Part shown: piece by piece, positions 16,876 to 25,358 of the stretch
How the letters are laid out: the number at the start of each line of letters is the position of its first letter
How positions within the stretch are numbered: the stretch's first letter is position 1
Origin: GCA-2709075 sp038146865
Lineage (GTDB): Bacteria > Pseudomonadota > Alphaproteobacteria > MPNO01 > UBA2964
Assembly: GCA_038146865.1 (NCBI GenBank)
Contig: JAYQSL010000007.1
Coordinates: forward strand, 248,001 to 312,000
DNA: 64,000 nucleotides
Reading direction: 5' to 3'
Position numbers and translations under genes: made by a program
The notes under the pieces: generated by a model
Told to the model about the DNA's origin: nothing
Databases searched by the model: none
Seen by the model: the letters and a program-made list of their open reading frames with translations, nothing else

Positions 16876-17724
16876 ATGACAATTTCCATTAAACCATTTG
16901 ATGCTGCGTTGGGTGCAGAAATTACCGGGGTTAATCTCGCTGATGAGATTAGTCCTGAAACCTTTCAAATGATTCACCACGCGTGGCTAGAGCATATGGT
17001 TCTGGTTTTTCCTGGGCAGAGCCTCGATGAAGAGGAACAGATTCGGTTTGCTAAACTCTGGGGAGAGTTCCCTCGGAGGGACCGTTATGATACCCGCGCT
17101 GAAAAGGATACCGCGGACAAATCTATAATGTTGGTGAGTAATGTAAGAGACAGTAATGGGATGCCGATCGGATCTTTGCCCGATGGAGAGATGATGTTTC
17201 ACTCTGACGGTGCATATGATCGGCACCCTTACCGTTACACCATGCTTTATGCAGTAGAATTACCCTCTGAGGGGGGAAATACCCTATTTGCAAATTTATG
17301 TAAGGCATACGAAGCGCTGCCTGATCCGCTAAAAGTTAAACTCTCCGCGTGTACGGCGCTTCAAGAATATTACTCAGGAACAGTTATGAGGGGTCAAAAT
17401 ATTGGCCAAAAGAATGGTTCCTTCGCGCACCCAATCATTACGGTCCATGAGGAGACAGGCAAGCCGGTATTATTTATTAGCAGGTTAATTACTATGGCAA
17501 TCCCGGAATTGTCATTAGATGACCAGATGGAAACCTTGGAATTTTTATTTAAGCATACAGAAAAAAAAGACTTTATTTACGAACATCAATGGTCGTTAGG
17601 AGATTTTGTGATGTGGGACAACCGATGCGTAAATCATGCACGTAAAGATTTTCCAAGCACCCAGAGGCGATTATTGAGACGCAATGTGATCCAAGGAACA
17701 CAGCCAAAGCGCGCTAATATTTGA
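16876..17724 (+). CDS. TauD/TfdA family Fe(II)/2-oxoglutarate dioxygenase (second copy)
   Basis: The 282-residue protein has the full TauD fold. Iron ligands are His109-x-Asp111 in MMFHSDGAY and His254 in RCVNHARKD; the 2-oxoglutarate Arg lies in RRLLRRNV near residues 264-269. It shares long identical patches with the dioxygenase at 11592-12452 but differs in the substrate-facing 110-180 region, so the two probably act on different substrates. The start is ATG at 16876, at the end of a 278-base AT-rich gap divergent from the MFS gene. Within that gap, GGAGG at 16799-16804 stands before no convincing reading frame. Confidence 0.9.
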   Translation: MTISIKPFDAALGAEITGVNLADEISPETFQMIHHAWLEHMVLVFPGQSLDEEEQIRFAKLWGEFPRRDRYDTRAEKDTADKSIMLVSNVRDSNGMPIGSLPDGEMMFHSDGAYDRHPYRYTMLYAVELPSEGGNTLFANLCKAYEALPDPLKVKLSACTALQEYYSGTVMRGQNIGQKNGSFAHPIITVHEETGKPVLFISRLITMAIPELSLDDQMETLEFLFKHTEKKDFIYEHQWSLGDFVMWDNRCVNHARKDFPSTQRRLLRRNVIQGTQPKRANI

Positions 17725-17892
17725 GTGAACTATCTGTCATTCCATCGCCTCGATCGACCCGAGCACGAAAAAATTCACAATCGGGCAGGCTCTAGACTTC
17801 CTCTAACTTACGAGGATGGACGCCGTTATCCTGACCAGTCGTCTGCCCAACGGAGGACAGATCCCCGCCTAACCAATTTTTTGATAGGTCAA

Positions 17893-18756
17893 TCAAATCG
17901 GGAAAAACTTTTCTAGCCAACTTTTAACTATTTCCCTCACTCGAGTGTTGTTCTCGGCAAACATGAAATGATCGGTCTCGGCAAAAAGATGCAGGTCGCA
18001 GGGCATCCCGGCTTTCTGGAACAAAGCAACTGACTGCTCGGTTGGGGTAACACTATCGTCGGAGGAATGTAACAAAAGAAGGGGGCGTGGGGCTATATTA
18101 CCCACCACGTCCTCAGCAGTAAAATTATACATGCTTTGAGGGACTTCAGCGGGAAATTTTTCCGCAGAGTTCTGGCTCAAATTGTTTCTTAGGTGCTCTG
18201 GGATAGGAACGATATCATAGCGGTCAACCATCAAGCTCTCGCCAGTGCGTTCTCGATGCCTGCGCCCCTCTTCCAGCATTGAAGTGAATTTAAGCCAACC
18301 CTCTTTGGTTGGGTGCTGCCCTCTGAATTTGCGTTCTCCGTGCCCCCATCCACCAGAGGAAATAACGCATGCAAAGCGGTCATCAACGCCCCCTGTGTAG
18401 ATTGCAACGGCTGCCCCAAAAGAGGATCCAAGTACGCCCACTCTCGATGGATCGACTTCACTCCTGGTTTGAAGATAATCCATTGCGGCTCGGGTATCTT
18501 CAACTTGCTCTTGGCATATAACCCGCCCGAAATCACCCTCAGATTCGCCGCATCCTCGCATGTCAAAGCGAAACGCCGCGTAACCCCAGTCATTGAGCAT
18601 TTTGCAAGGGCCCCGAACGTTACCAGACTCTTTATTTGACCCAAAGCCGTGGAGTACGATCACACAGGGAAGTCCCTTTTTCTGTTCCCCATCGGGAGTG
18701 TGTAATGCCCCAGAAAGGGTCAGATCCCCGGATTTGAACGTAATTTTATCTTCCAT
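17893..18756 (-). CDS. alpha/beta hydrolase (serine aminopeptidase S33/dienelactone hydrolase-like)
   Basis: The 287 residues form a compact alpha/beta hydrolase. The oxyanion motif HGFGSNKES is near residue 36, the nucleophile elbow GSSFGAA near 110, the acid Asp in HSSDDSVTPTEQ near 234, and the catalytic His in ETDHFMF near 261. A GGGAGA ribosome-binding site precedes the ATG at 18756. Relatives are esterases or C-C hydrolases of the osmotically inducible/BAAT-like group. It faces the second TauD gene tail-to-tail across 168 bases that hold no convincing gene. Confidence 0.88.
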   Translation of the reverse strand: MEDKITFKSGDLTLSGALHTPDGEQKKGLPCVIVLHGFGSNKESGNVRGPCKMLNDWGYAAFRFDMRGCGESEGDFGRVICQEQVEDTRAAMDYLQTRSEVDPSRVGVLGSSFGAAVAIYTGGVDDRFACVISSGGWGHGERKFRGQHPTKEGWLKFTSMLEEGRRHRERTGESLMVDRYDIVPIPEHLRNNLSQNSAEKFPAEVPQSMYNFTAEDVVGNIAPRPLLLLHSSDDSVTPTEQSVALFQKAGMPCDLHLFAETDHFMFAENNTRVREIVKSWLEKFFPI

Positions 18757-18883
18757 TTTTCTCTCCCACTACTCTGATTTCTACCCTTATAGGGGTCTAA
18801 ACAGGAAGCTTGCAACCCGTGGGCCTAGACGCTACCCAACAGGGGGACCAGAATAAGAAAAATGTTGAGAGGCGAGAGTTCGA

Positions 18884-19939
18884 ATGGCATCACATATTTT
18901 GATTAAAAAAGAGCAAGCGGCTGCTCTGTGCCAAGGCGTTTTTGAAGCACTAGAACTGCCCGCTGAGCACGCGCGGGCAGTTTCAGAGGGTTTGGTATGG
19001 GCAAGTATGAGGGGAATCGACTCTCATGGATTAATTCGTCTTGCATCATATGTGCGTAGATTAGATCAGGGAGTCGTGAACCCTAAACCCAAGATGAAGG
19101 TCTCCAAAGATCTTCCTGGTGCAATGATAGTGGAAGGCGATCATGGCCATGGGCAAGTTACACTAACTTGGGCTATGGAAAGAGCGATTGAGAAGGCACG
19201 TAACGCGGCGATTGGTTGGGTTTTAGTCCGAGAGTCTAAACATGCGGGCGCTGTAGGATATTACACTCGAATGGCTGCTGAGGCGGGAATGGCAGGCTTG
19301 TACCTTGGGGCATCTCAGCCAAATATGGAATACTTTGGTTCTAGGGTGGAAGGAGTTGCAACCAATCCAATTGCGATCTCTGTCCCGGGAAAAAATGGCA
19401 GAATTCTCTCTCTTGATATGGCGACAGCGGTTGCTGGGGTTGGAAAGTTAATGCACTACAAAGCCACCAATGAGACCTTGAAAGAGGGATGGGCTTTAGA
19501 CTCGGAGGGAAATCCTACCATTGATCCTCAGAAAGCAGAAATTCCAACGGCGTTAGGAGGGCCCAAAGGTTCTTCCATGTCTTTACTATTCGAATGTATG
19601 ACCAGCCTGATGGTAGCTAGCCCACTCGTATCCCGATGGCACGATGGTAGCTATCGGCGCCATCAGCAGAATGGACTAGTTGCGGCTGTTAATATTGCCG
19701 ATTTCACAGAACTCGAAGCATACAAAACAGATGTTGAAGCATTAATTACAGAAATTAAAAAATTACCAAAAGCTGATGGCGTCGAAGAGATTTTGGTGCC
19801 AGGAGAAAGAAGCGATAGAATTATGGCGGAGAGGGAGAGGCTCGGAATCCCCGTGCCGATTAAAACATGGCTCCAGGTTTGTGAGGTTGCCGAACGGTTT
19901 GCCGTTAGAATACCGGAGGTCAAGGACTTCGATGATTAG
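18884..19939 (+). CDS. Ldh family oxidoreductase (malate/L-lactate dehydrogenase, YlbC-type)
   Basis: The 351-residue protein belongs to the MDH2/Ldh_2 family, which differs from classical Rossmann dehydrogenases. Motifs are the catalytic-His segment GIDSHGLIRL (about residues 45-54), SKHAGAVGYYT (about 117-127) and the nucleotide-binding stretch LSLDMATAVA (near 170). The family reduces 2-oxoacids or imines (malate, sulfolactate, ureidoglycolate, delta-1-pyrroline carboxylate) with NAD(P)H. The segment after GPKGSSMSL is less conserved than usual, but the frame is intact. Divergent from the alpha/beta hydrolase. The exact substrate is unknown. Confidence 0.9.
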   Translation: MASHILIKKEQAAALCQGVFEALELPAEHARAVSEGLVWASMRGIDSHGLIRLASYVRRLDQGVVNPKPKMKVSKDLPGAMIVEGDHGHGQVTLTWAMERAIEKARNAAIGWVLVRESKHAGAVGYYTRMAAEAGMAGLYLGASQPNMEYFGSRVEGVATNPIAISVPGKNGRILSLDMATAVAGVGKLMHYKATNETLKEGWALDSEGNPTIDPQKAEIPTALGGPKGSSMSLLFECMTSLMVASPLVSRWHDGSYRRHQQNGLVAAVNIADFTELEAYKTDVEALITEIKKLPKADGVEEILVPGERSDRIMAERERLGIPVPIKTWLQVCEVAERFAVRIPEVKDFDD

Positions 19940-19964
19940 GAGACCGTATTAACATTCTGATTTC

Positions 19965-19993
19965 AAGATTTGATAAAATCTTAAATCTTTTTT
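19965..19993 (+). terminator. AT-rich intrinsic terminator candidate after the Ldh-family gene
   Basis: AAGATTT (19965-19971) and AAATCTT (19976-19982) form a perfect 7-bp stem with a 4-base loop, followed after five bases by TTTTTT (19988-19993). The stem is weak (one G-C pair). It lies 26 bases after the stop and before the convergent flavin hydroxylase. Confidence 0.4.
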
Positions 19994-20022
19994 ACGCACA
20001 ACATTGCCCTTCTGGGCCTAAC

Positions 20023-21240
20023 TTAAATGGTGGTCTCGGCAGCTCGAAGACTATCCATGAGTTGAGCCCTCCGCATGTATTCTCGCCGTTTTTCTTTATC
20101 CTCTCCCACTCTTCTTAAATCATCGAAACGCTTTTTTCGACTTTTGGGGTCGCTATCTTCCATCATTTTTTTGTTTGCAATGGTTTGGGCCTGAATAAAG
20201 TCGCTTGCTGCTTTGTGACGCTGCCTTGAATAAAGACCGATCAAGTCCTCTGAAGCTTCGCCGCGCCAGACTTTGCCAAGTTTTTCAGCAAGATTGATTG
20301 CATCATGAATGCCTCCGTTGAGTCCCATACCCCCAATCGGGTTATTTGCGTGAGCGGAGTCTCCCGCAAGAATTACACGACCCTTGTGGAAGGTTTTTGC
20401 GACCCTTTGATGAACTGTATAGACATTTGAGTAGGCGATATCGTAAGCACCGGTTTTGGGGAAAAAACGCTGCAGCCGCTCCTGAATGGCCTCGGGTCTG
20501 CTGGCCTGTTCAGGGGTTTCATTTTTGCGCATTGGAAAGACACCTCGCCATATTGGTGGGTCTGGAGGCTCTCCATTTACCTTGAAGAGATTACACCACT
20601 CATAGGGATCAGACCAAAAGTTACGATGTTGAACTCCGGGAATTACAGAAAAATCAAAATAAGTCCCAATTTTGATGAAATTTTCATCATACGTAAATCC
20701 CAGATAGTCTATTTCTGCCTCTTTCCGAATAGTTGAACCCGCGCCGTCGCAACCGATTATAAAAGAAGCTCTCATGGTTTTTATTGAACCATCTGGAAGT
20801 TTAACCTCGACATTAACGTGATTACTTTCCTGTTTGAGGGTTCGAACTTCGTGCTCAAAGAGGAAATTGAAACCAGTTTTGCCGCCAAATAAATCAAGAA
20901 TCTTTCGGACCGTTTTATACTGTTCATACTGTAATACGAATGGGTAAGCGAATTCGTCACTTAGCTCAGTAAGGTCAAATTCAACAATTGTTTCGCGGGT
21001 TTCTCGATCCCAAATCCTATATTTAGGAGCCTCTAAACCCTCTTTCAGAATATCTTCCAGTCCAAGGTCAACAAGCATTTTTATGGTTGGTGGGTGATTG
21101 GATGCGGCTCGCTGATCAATTAAAGGCTGAGTTTCTCTTTCTAGCACTGTTATTGGGATGTCTTGTTTCCAAAGCGCGACGGCTAGGACAGCAGCTACGG
21201 GACCACCCCCGGCTATGATTACTGGATCGCGATGGGTCAT
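20023..21240 (-). CDS. FAD-dependent aromatic-ring monooxygenase (MhpA/UbiH-like)
   Basis: This complete 405-residue PHBH-fold hydroxylase starts with ATG at 21240. The dinucleotide-binding motif IIAGGGPVAA lies at residues 8-17, with the acidic end of the second strand at LERE (about 34-37). The NAD(P)H-contacting IGCDGAGS (about 164-171) and the second FAD motif GDSAHANNPIGGMGLNGG (about 292-309) follow. It is the paralogue of the truncated gene at the left edge, so the 20-kb catabolic region is bracketed by two enzymes of the same type. It lies 60 bases downstream of the nitroreductase gene and may be cotranscribed with it. Confidence 0.92.
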   Translation of the reverse strand: MTHRDPVIIAGGGPVAAVLAVALWKQDIPITVLERETQPLIDQRAASNHPPTIKMLVDLGLEDILKEGLEAPKYRIWDRETRETIVEFDLTELSDEFAYPFVLQYEQYKTVRKILDLFGGKTGFNFLFEHEVRTLKQESNHVNVEVKLPDGSIKTMRASFIIGCDGAGSTIRKEAEIDYLGFTYDENFIKIGTYFDFSVIPGVQHRNFWSDPYEWCNLFKVNGEPPDPPIWRGVFPMRKNETPEQASRPEAIQERLQRFFPKTGAYDIAYSNVYTVHQRVAKTFHKGRVILAGDSAHANNPIGGMGLNGGIHDAINLAEKLGKVWRGEASEDLIGLYSRQRHKAASDFIQAQTIANKKMMEDSDPKSRKKRFDDLRRVGEDKEKRREYMRRAQLMDSLRAAETTI

Positions 21241-21300
21241 TGGATTTATTTTATCAATTTAATTGGCAGGTTACTCTTCACGCCCGGTTTAATTTAAAAT

Positions 21301-22134
21301 TCAGCGCAAGGCGAATCCATTTTCTTCCAGATAGGCACGAAATTCCGCTCTTTCTGGCACTGAAAGTTGGCGAGAAATGTGCTCAGACCAAAAATAGGGA
21401 TCCGCTACACCGTAGAGATCAGTCTTCTGTTGACGCTCCGGCGGAACTGCGTGCGCCGCATGTCTAATCTGATCATAATTTGATATGTGCTTTTCAAGGT
21501 CAGTGTCATCATATGCGTTGTAATGGACAACTGCGCCTTGCGGCAATCTCTGATTTACGTAGCCGTCTGTGTCGGGCCATCCAAACATCACGCCGGCAAT
21601 CGGAAAAACACCAGTAGGTAGCTTTAACACCTCAGATACCCCGTATATCGAGTCCCTCAGGCTACTAAGTGGGGCGCAACCGAGACCAGCAGCCTCCGCC
21701 CCGGCCACAAAATAACCTAGCGCCAAGGCGCCATCCACCGCTGCATTGAGAAAGCTGTCCATATTGTTGTTCTTATTTTTTTTCCCTGCGAACTCGCCAA
21801 TTTGTCTATTTCTGCGCAAGTCAGCACAGAAAACGACCAGCCCAGGAACGCTTTCTATGATTTTGGTCCGTGGGCACCATGGCGCCAGACGGGCCCTTAC
21901 ACTCGGGTCCTCCACTACGATGATTGAGTATTGCTGAAGATTTGATTTTGTAGGTGCAGATTGCGCGCAGGCTAACAAGGTTTCTAGCAATTCGCGAGAA
22001 ATAGGCTTGTCCTTAAAAACCCGGATCGACTTCCTGGAAAGTAAGGCAATAACCTGTTCAGTGACGTCAATGCCCTTGCCAAGTTCTGTGGATGAACCGT
22101 ATCTGTTCTTCAAATGTGGTGTTGGATCGACCAT
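21301..22134 (-). CDS. nitroreductase family flavoprotein
   Basis: The protein has 277 residues with ATG at 22134, which is preceded by AAGGGGAG; a TTG 48 bases further upstream is the alternative. The FMN-binding signature SRKSIRVFKDKPI (about residues 33-45) and APTKSNLQQYSIIVV (about 60-74) are typical of NfsA/NfsB-like enzymes. The C-terminal third continues with MFGWPD and a tail rich in charged residues. Such proteins use NAD(P)H to reduce nitroaromatics, quinones or flavins and could supply reduced flavin to the LLM monooxygenase, which lacks a partner (inference). Confidence 0.9.
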   Translation of the reverse strand: MVDPTPHLKNRYGSSTELGKGIDVTEQVIALLSRKSIRVFKDKPISRELLETLLACAQSAPTKSNLQQYSIIVVEDPSVRARLAPWCPRTKIIESVPGLVVFCADLRRNRQIGEFAGKKNKNNNMDSFLNAAVDGALALGYFVAGAEAAGLGCAPLSSLRDSIYGVSEVLKLPTGVFPIAGVMFGWPDTDGYVNQRLPQGAVVHYNAYDDTDLEKHISNYDQIRHAAHAVPPERQQKTDLYGVADPYFWSEHISRQLSVPERAEFRAYLEENGFALR

Positions 22135-22236
22135 TTCCAATCGTTCTCCCCTTAGAATGCGAAAAGTGTTAGCGCCCTTCAATGAGTTGGTTAGTATCTC
22201 CCGAGCTTCAGGTTTCCATAAAAATATTCTGCCCGA

Positions 22237-23463
22237 CTATGTTAGAGTTACAGGGCCCAGGTAGTCTGCGATCATACACGCCATTACCTTGGCAGCATCC
22301 CTCGTGCGATCTACTGACGCACAATCTGAGTCAGTGTGGGCAAAAGGATCCTCTCCACAGCCATAGTTGGCGCATGGTATCCCCATATGATTCAGGTATC
22401 CCTGATCAAAGGCGGCAGTACTGTAAAACGTCTCGGGTGTCTCACCGAGCATCTTTTCAGCAGACGAGGATATGAGTTTAACAATAGGTGCTTCGTCGTT
22501 TAAAAGAGAGGGATACATAAATGGACCTCGAGTGAATTCAACTGCCCATGCTTGACCGCTCTCAGGATCTTTCATTCCATCGATTTTTTTCACCAGTTCA
22601 TCTATTTGAGCCCATGCATCATTCGGATCTTCACCAGGCAGAAGACGTCGGTCCAGTGTTATCTCGCATTCATCTTGAATGGTGTGGGTGGACTCAGGAT
22701 AACTCCGAATGTGGTTCACAGCCCAGGTAGGTTTGCCCAGATGAGGGTGCGAGCCAACCAAGTGAAGATTTTTTTGCAGCAGCTTTATTACTTCGACGGC
22801 TCCGGTTATCGCATTACAACCATTAATCGGTGCGCTGGAATGGCAGGGTTTGCCTCGTACCCTTATAAAACTGTCCACTCTTCCACGATTTCCAAGAGTG
22901 ATTTTCAAGCTGGTGCCTCCGAGTAAAGCCATGTCGGCTCTGACACCCTGACCCTCAACCACGCTTGCGATGGCATCGTGTCGGCCAGTTTCCCCAGAAA
23001 CGCAGCATAAAAAAATCAATTTTCCTTCTACAGGTATATGATTTTCGATGATCGATTCAATTGCGAGCAGCATAGCAGCCAAATTTGCCTTTTGCTCGCT
23101 GGCTCCCTTACCCAACACCACCCGCCCGGGTAGGCCGTAGTCTTCACCATCCACAACTTCGCCCAGGTAAGCATTTTTCATGGTCGCTTGCGGCTGGTTC
23201 ATCGCGTTGCCAATAAACATCAGCGATTTTCCCGTTCGATTCTCACCAAAATCGGCGATGAGGTTATGCATGGGATCATAGCGGATATTATTAAATCCCA
23301 TTCTCAAAAGACGGGGTTCGACTGAGTTCCTGATAAATTCGGCCAGCAGGGGTTCGGCTTCCAAAAGTTCTGTTTGAGGGCTTGGCACTCTCACTAAGTC
23401 AACAAGGAGGTCTTGAGCTTTTTCTAAAGTCAGTGATTTGTCGATGATGTCTTTGAAGTTCAT
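22237..23463 (-). CDS. M20/M28-type peptidase-like hydrolase with degenerate metal site
   Basis: The 408 residues align with M20 deacylases (ArgE/DapE type) in both the catalytic and the dimerisation domain (GKPCHSSAP near residue 205). The usual ligand motifs are altered. The GHxD position reads GNAMN (near 85), the bridging Asp of GRGAxDxK is Glu in GKGASEQK (near 118), and the Glu-Glu pair is Gly-Glu in VSGETG (near 155). The C-terminal His is kept in PFAHTDSD (near 373). The fold call is safe, but metal-dependent hydrolysis is doubtful. It is first in a leftward row with the nitroreductase and flavin hydroxylase. Confidence 0.82.
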   Translation of the reverse strand: MNFKDIIDKSLTLEKAQDLLVDLVRVPSPQTELLEAEPLLAEFIRNSVEPRLLRMGFNNIRYDPMHNLIADFGENRTGKSLMFIGNAMNQPQATMKNAYLGEVVDGEDYGLPGRVVLGKGASEQKANLAAMLLAIESIIENHIPVEGKLIFLCCVSGETGRHDAIASVVEGQGVRADMALLGGTSLKITLGNRGRVDSFIRVRGKPCHSSAPINGCNAITGAVEVIKLLQKNLHLVGSHPHLGKPTWAVNHIRSYPESTHTIQDECEITLDRRLLPGEDPNDAWAQIDELVKKIDGMKDPESGQAWAVEFTRGPFMYPSLLNDEAPIVKLISSSAEKMLGETPETFYSTAAFDQGYLNHMGIPCANYGCGEDPFAHTDSDCASVDRTRDAAKVMACMIADYLGPVTLT

Positions 23464-23561
23464 TGCCGGTTATATCCAAATATCAGGCTATCTTATTAGG
23501 TTTGAGTAGATTAGGCGACTCAATATAGAGAACTAGCCAAGCCTTTCAGATAAGCTTGTTG

Positions 23562-23590
23562 TTGACAGAACTAGCTCGGACCTCTAAGTT
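23562..23590 (+). promoter_or_regulatory. putative sigma-70 promoter of rpmJ
   Basis: TTGACA (23562-23567), a 17-base spacer and TAAGTT (23585-23590) resemble a housekeeping promoter with a perfect -35 and a weak -10. It lies 42 bases upstream of the rpmJ start, in the region divergent from the M20-like gene. Confidence 0.45.
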
Positions 23591-23632
23591 CCGCGTCCAA
23601 TCAGTTAAAGAAAGCCGGCCAAGGGTCTAAAA

Positions 23633-23758
23633 ATGAAAATCGCAAACTCATTGAAAACGCTAAAAAAGCGCGACAAAAACTGCCGGGTTATTCGTCGTAA
23701 GGGTAGAGTTTTTGTAATTAACAAACGTAATCCGCGATTTAAGGCACGCCAGGGTTGA
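23633..23758 (+). CDS. rpmJ: 50S ribosomal protein L36 (zinc-free form)
   Basis: The 41-residue basic protein MKIANSLKTLKKRDKNCRVI... has the L36 core RRKGRVFVINKRNPRFKARQG at its end. It has a single Cys and lacks the C-x2-C...C-x4-H zinc ribbon of the canonical form, so it belongs to the zinc-independent type found as the sole L36 in many alphaproteobacteria. L36 binds domain VI of 23S rRNA late in large-subunit assembly. It stands alone between the catabolic region and the glycolate oxidase operon. A weak GGCG/CGCC hairpin (from about 23764) follows the stop codon. The gene is clear despite its size. Confidence 0.95.
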   Translation: MKIANSLKTLKKRDKNCRVIRRKGRVFVINKRNPRFKARQG

Positions 23759-23823
23759 TACCAGGCGCTTCTCCGCCCAGTAAATTTTGAATTTTTCACT
23801 AGGTTGCTTGTAAGAGATACTCG

Positions 23824-23841
23824 GGGCATCCTGTTATGCCC
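23824..23841. promoter_or_regulatory. hairpin upstream of glcD
   Basis: GGGCAT (23824-23829) and ATGCCC (23836-23841) form a perfect 6-bp stem with a 6-base loop, 29 bases before the glcD start codon. It could be an operator half-site pair or the end structure of the rpmJ transcript; no T-tract follows. Confidence 0.3.
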
Positions 23842-23870
23842 TCTGACTGTATCGTTGGAATATTGTTTCA

Positions 23871-25358
23871 ATGGAAATGCCCCGCCCTGACCCCAAGGCG
23901 CTCGCTCGCCGATCAGAGCTAATAAATGAGCTCCGGCGCTTTCTTCCTCCTGAGGATATTATCGCAGATCAAGCCTCGCTAAGGGCTTATGAATGTGACG
24001 GCCTGACGGCATACAAACAAAGGCCAATGCTAGTTGCCCTCCCTGAAACTACCCAGCAAGTTTCACAGATACTTCGGATCTGTAGCGATTTAGGGGTAAA
24101 AATTGTTCCCCGTGGAGCTGGTACTTCGCTCTCGGGCGGCGCTTTACCGGTTGCCGACGGGTTGATGATTGGGCTCGCAAAGTTTAACCAAATATTGGAG
24201 ATCGATTACCATAATCGATGTGCAGTTGTGCAATCAGGGGTAACCAATCTTGCGATTAGTGAGGCCGTTCGACGCCATGGGTTTTACTATGCACCCGACC
24301 CATCCAGTCAAATAGCTTGCACCATCGGTGGCAATGTGGCGGAGAATTCTGGAGGTGTTCACTGTTTAAAGTACGGTCTCACGACACATAATATTCTTGG
24401 TCTAGAATGCGTAGTCCCAGACGGTAGAGTAATTCGATTGGGGGGCAAGGCGCTAGACTCTGCAGGGTACGACTTAATAGGGGTCTTAACCGGGTCGGAA
24501 GGGCTTTTAGCAGTTATTACTGAGGTGACTGTAAGAATTTTACCAAAGCCGGAAACAGCGCGGGCCATGCTAATAGGTTTCTCATCGAGTGAAGAAGCGG
24601 GAAATTGCGTGGCCAGTATCATAAGTTCGGGAATTATTCCCGCCGGTATGGAGATGATGGATCGACCTGCGATAAACGCGGCAGAAGACTTTATTGAGGC
24701 AGGTTATCCCAGGGAAGCGGAAGCGCTTTTAATTGTGGAGTTGGATGGACCAAAAATTGAAGTCGATTTTTTGATATCTCGAGTGGAAAAACTAGCCGCT
24801 GCCGCCGGAGCGGATACTGTTAGGATTAGCAATAGTGATGAAGAACGAGACATGTTCTGGTTAGGCAGAAAGTCTGCCTTTCCCGCTGTAGGTCGCATTT
24901 CACCAGATTATTATTGTATGGATGGGACAATACCGCGCAAAGCTCTTCCCAAAGTTTTGTCGGCGATTATGGTAATGTCGAAAAAATATGGGTTAAACGT
25001 TGCGAATGTCTTTCATGCTGGTGATGGAAATCTTCATCCACTTATTCTTTTTGATGCCAACGTTCCCGGCCAACTGGAGCAAGCAGAGAATTTTGGTTCT
25101 GAGATCCTAAAATTATGCGTGGAAGTAGGCGGTGTGCTTACAGGTGAACATGGGGTCGGGGTCGAGAAACGGGACCTCATGGGAGTTATGTTTAGTGAAG
25201 ATGATCTAAAGCAGCAACAGAGAGTTAAATGCGCCTTTGACCCTCTCCAATTACTGAACCCAGGAAAGGTTTTCCCGGTGCTTCACAGGTGCGCCGAACT
25301 TGGGCGTATGCATATCCATGATGGCAAAGTAACTTTTCCTGAGTTGCCACGTTTCTGA
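23871..25358 (+). CDS. glcD: glycolate oxidase subunit GlcD (FAD-linked oxidase)
   Basis: The 495 residues form a full FAD-binding PCMH domain (about residues 50-230) plus the FAD-oxidase C-terminal domain. Diagnostic pieces are PRGAGTSLSGGALP (about 82-95), the SQIACTIGGNVAENSGG loop (about 145-161), and the C-terminal FHAGDGNLHPLILFD and GVLTGEHGVGVEKR. GlcD is the catalytic subunit oxidising glycolate (or D-lactate) to glyoxylate at the membrane, passing electrons through GlcF to quinone. The stop overlaps the glcE start by one base (TGATG), so the operon is translationally coupled. Confidence 0.96.
   Translation: MEMPRPDPKALARRSELINELRRFLPPEDIIADQASLRAYECDGLTAYKQRPMLVALPETTQQVSQILRICSDLGVKIVPRGAGTSLSGGALPVADGLMIGLAKFNQILEIDYHNRCAVVQSGVTNLAISEAVRRHGFYYAPDPSSQIACTIGGNVAENSGGVHCLKYGLTTHNILGLECVVPDGRVIRLGGKALDSAGYDLIGVLTGSEGLLAVITEVTVRILPKPETARAMLIGFSSSEEAGNCVASIISSGIIPAGMEMMDRPAINAAEDFIEAGYPREAEALLIVELDGPKIEVDFLISRVEKLAAAAGADTVRISNSDEERDMFWLGRKSAFPAVGRISPDYYCMDGTIPRKALPKVLSAIMVMSKKYGLNVANVFHAGDGNLHPLILFDANVPGQLEQAENFGSEILKLCVEVGGVLTGEHGVGVEKRDLMGVMFSEDDLKQQQRVKCAFDPLQLLNPGKVFPVLHRCAELGRMHIHDGKVTFPELPRF

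Noticed and set aside
17725..17916. A 63-codon plus-strand frame after the second TauD gene
   Set aside because: Starts directly at the upstream stop, has no ribosome-binding site, low-complexity basic sequence with no family resemblance, and overlaps the convergent hydrolase end.
18841..18900. GTTCGAAT resembling a tRNA T-loop
   Set aside because: No acceptor, D or anticodon arm fits around it; it is the upstream region of the Ldh-type gene.
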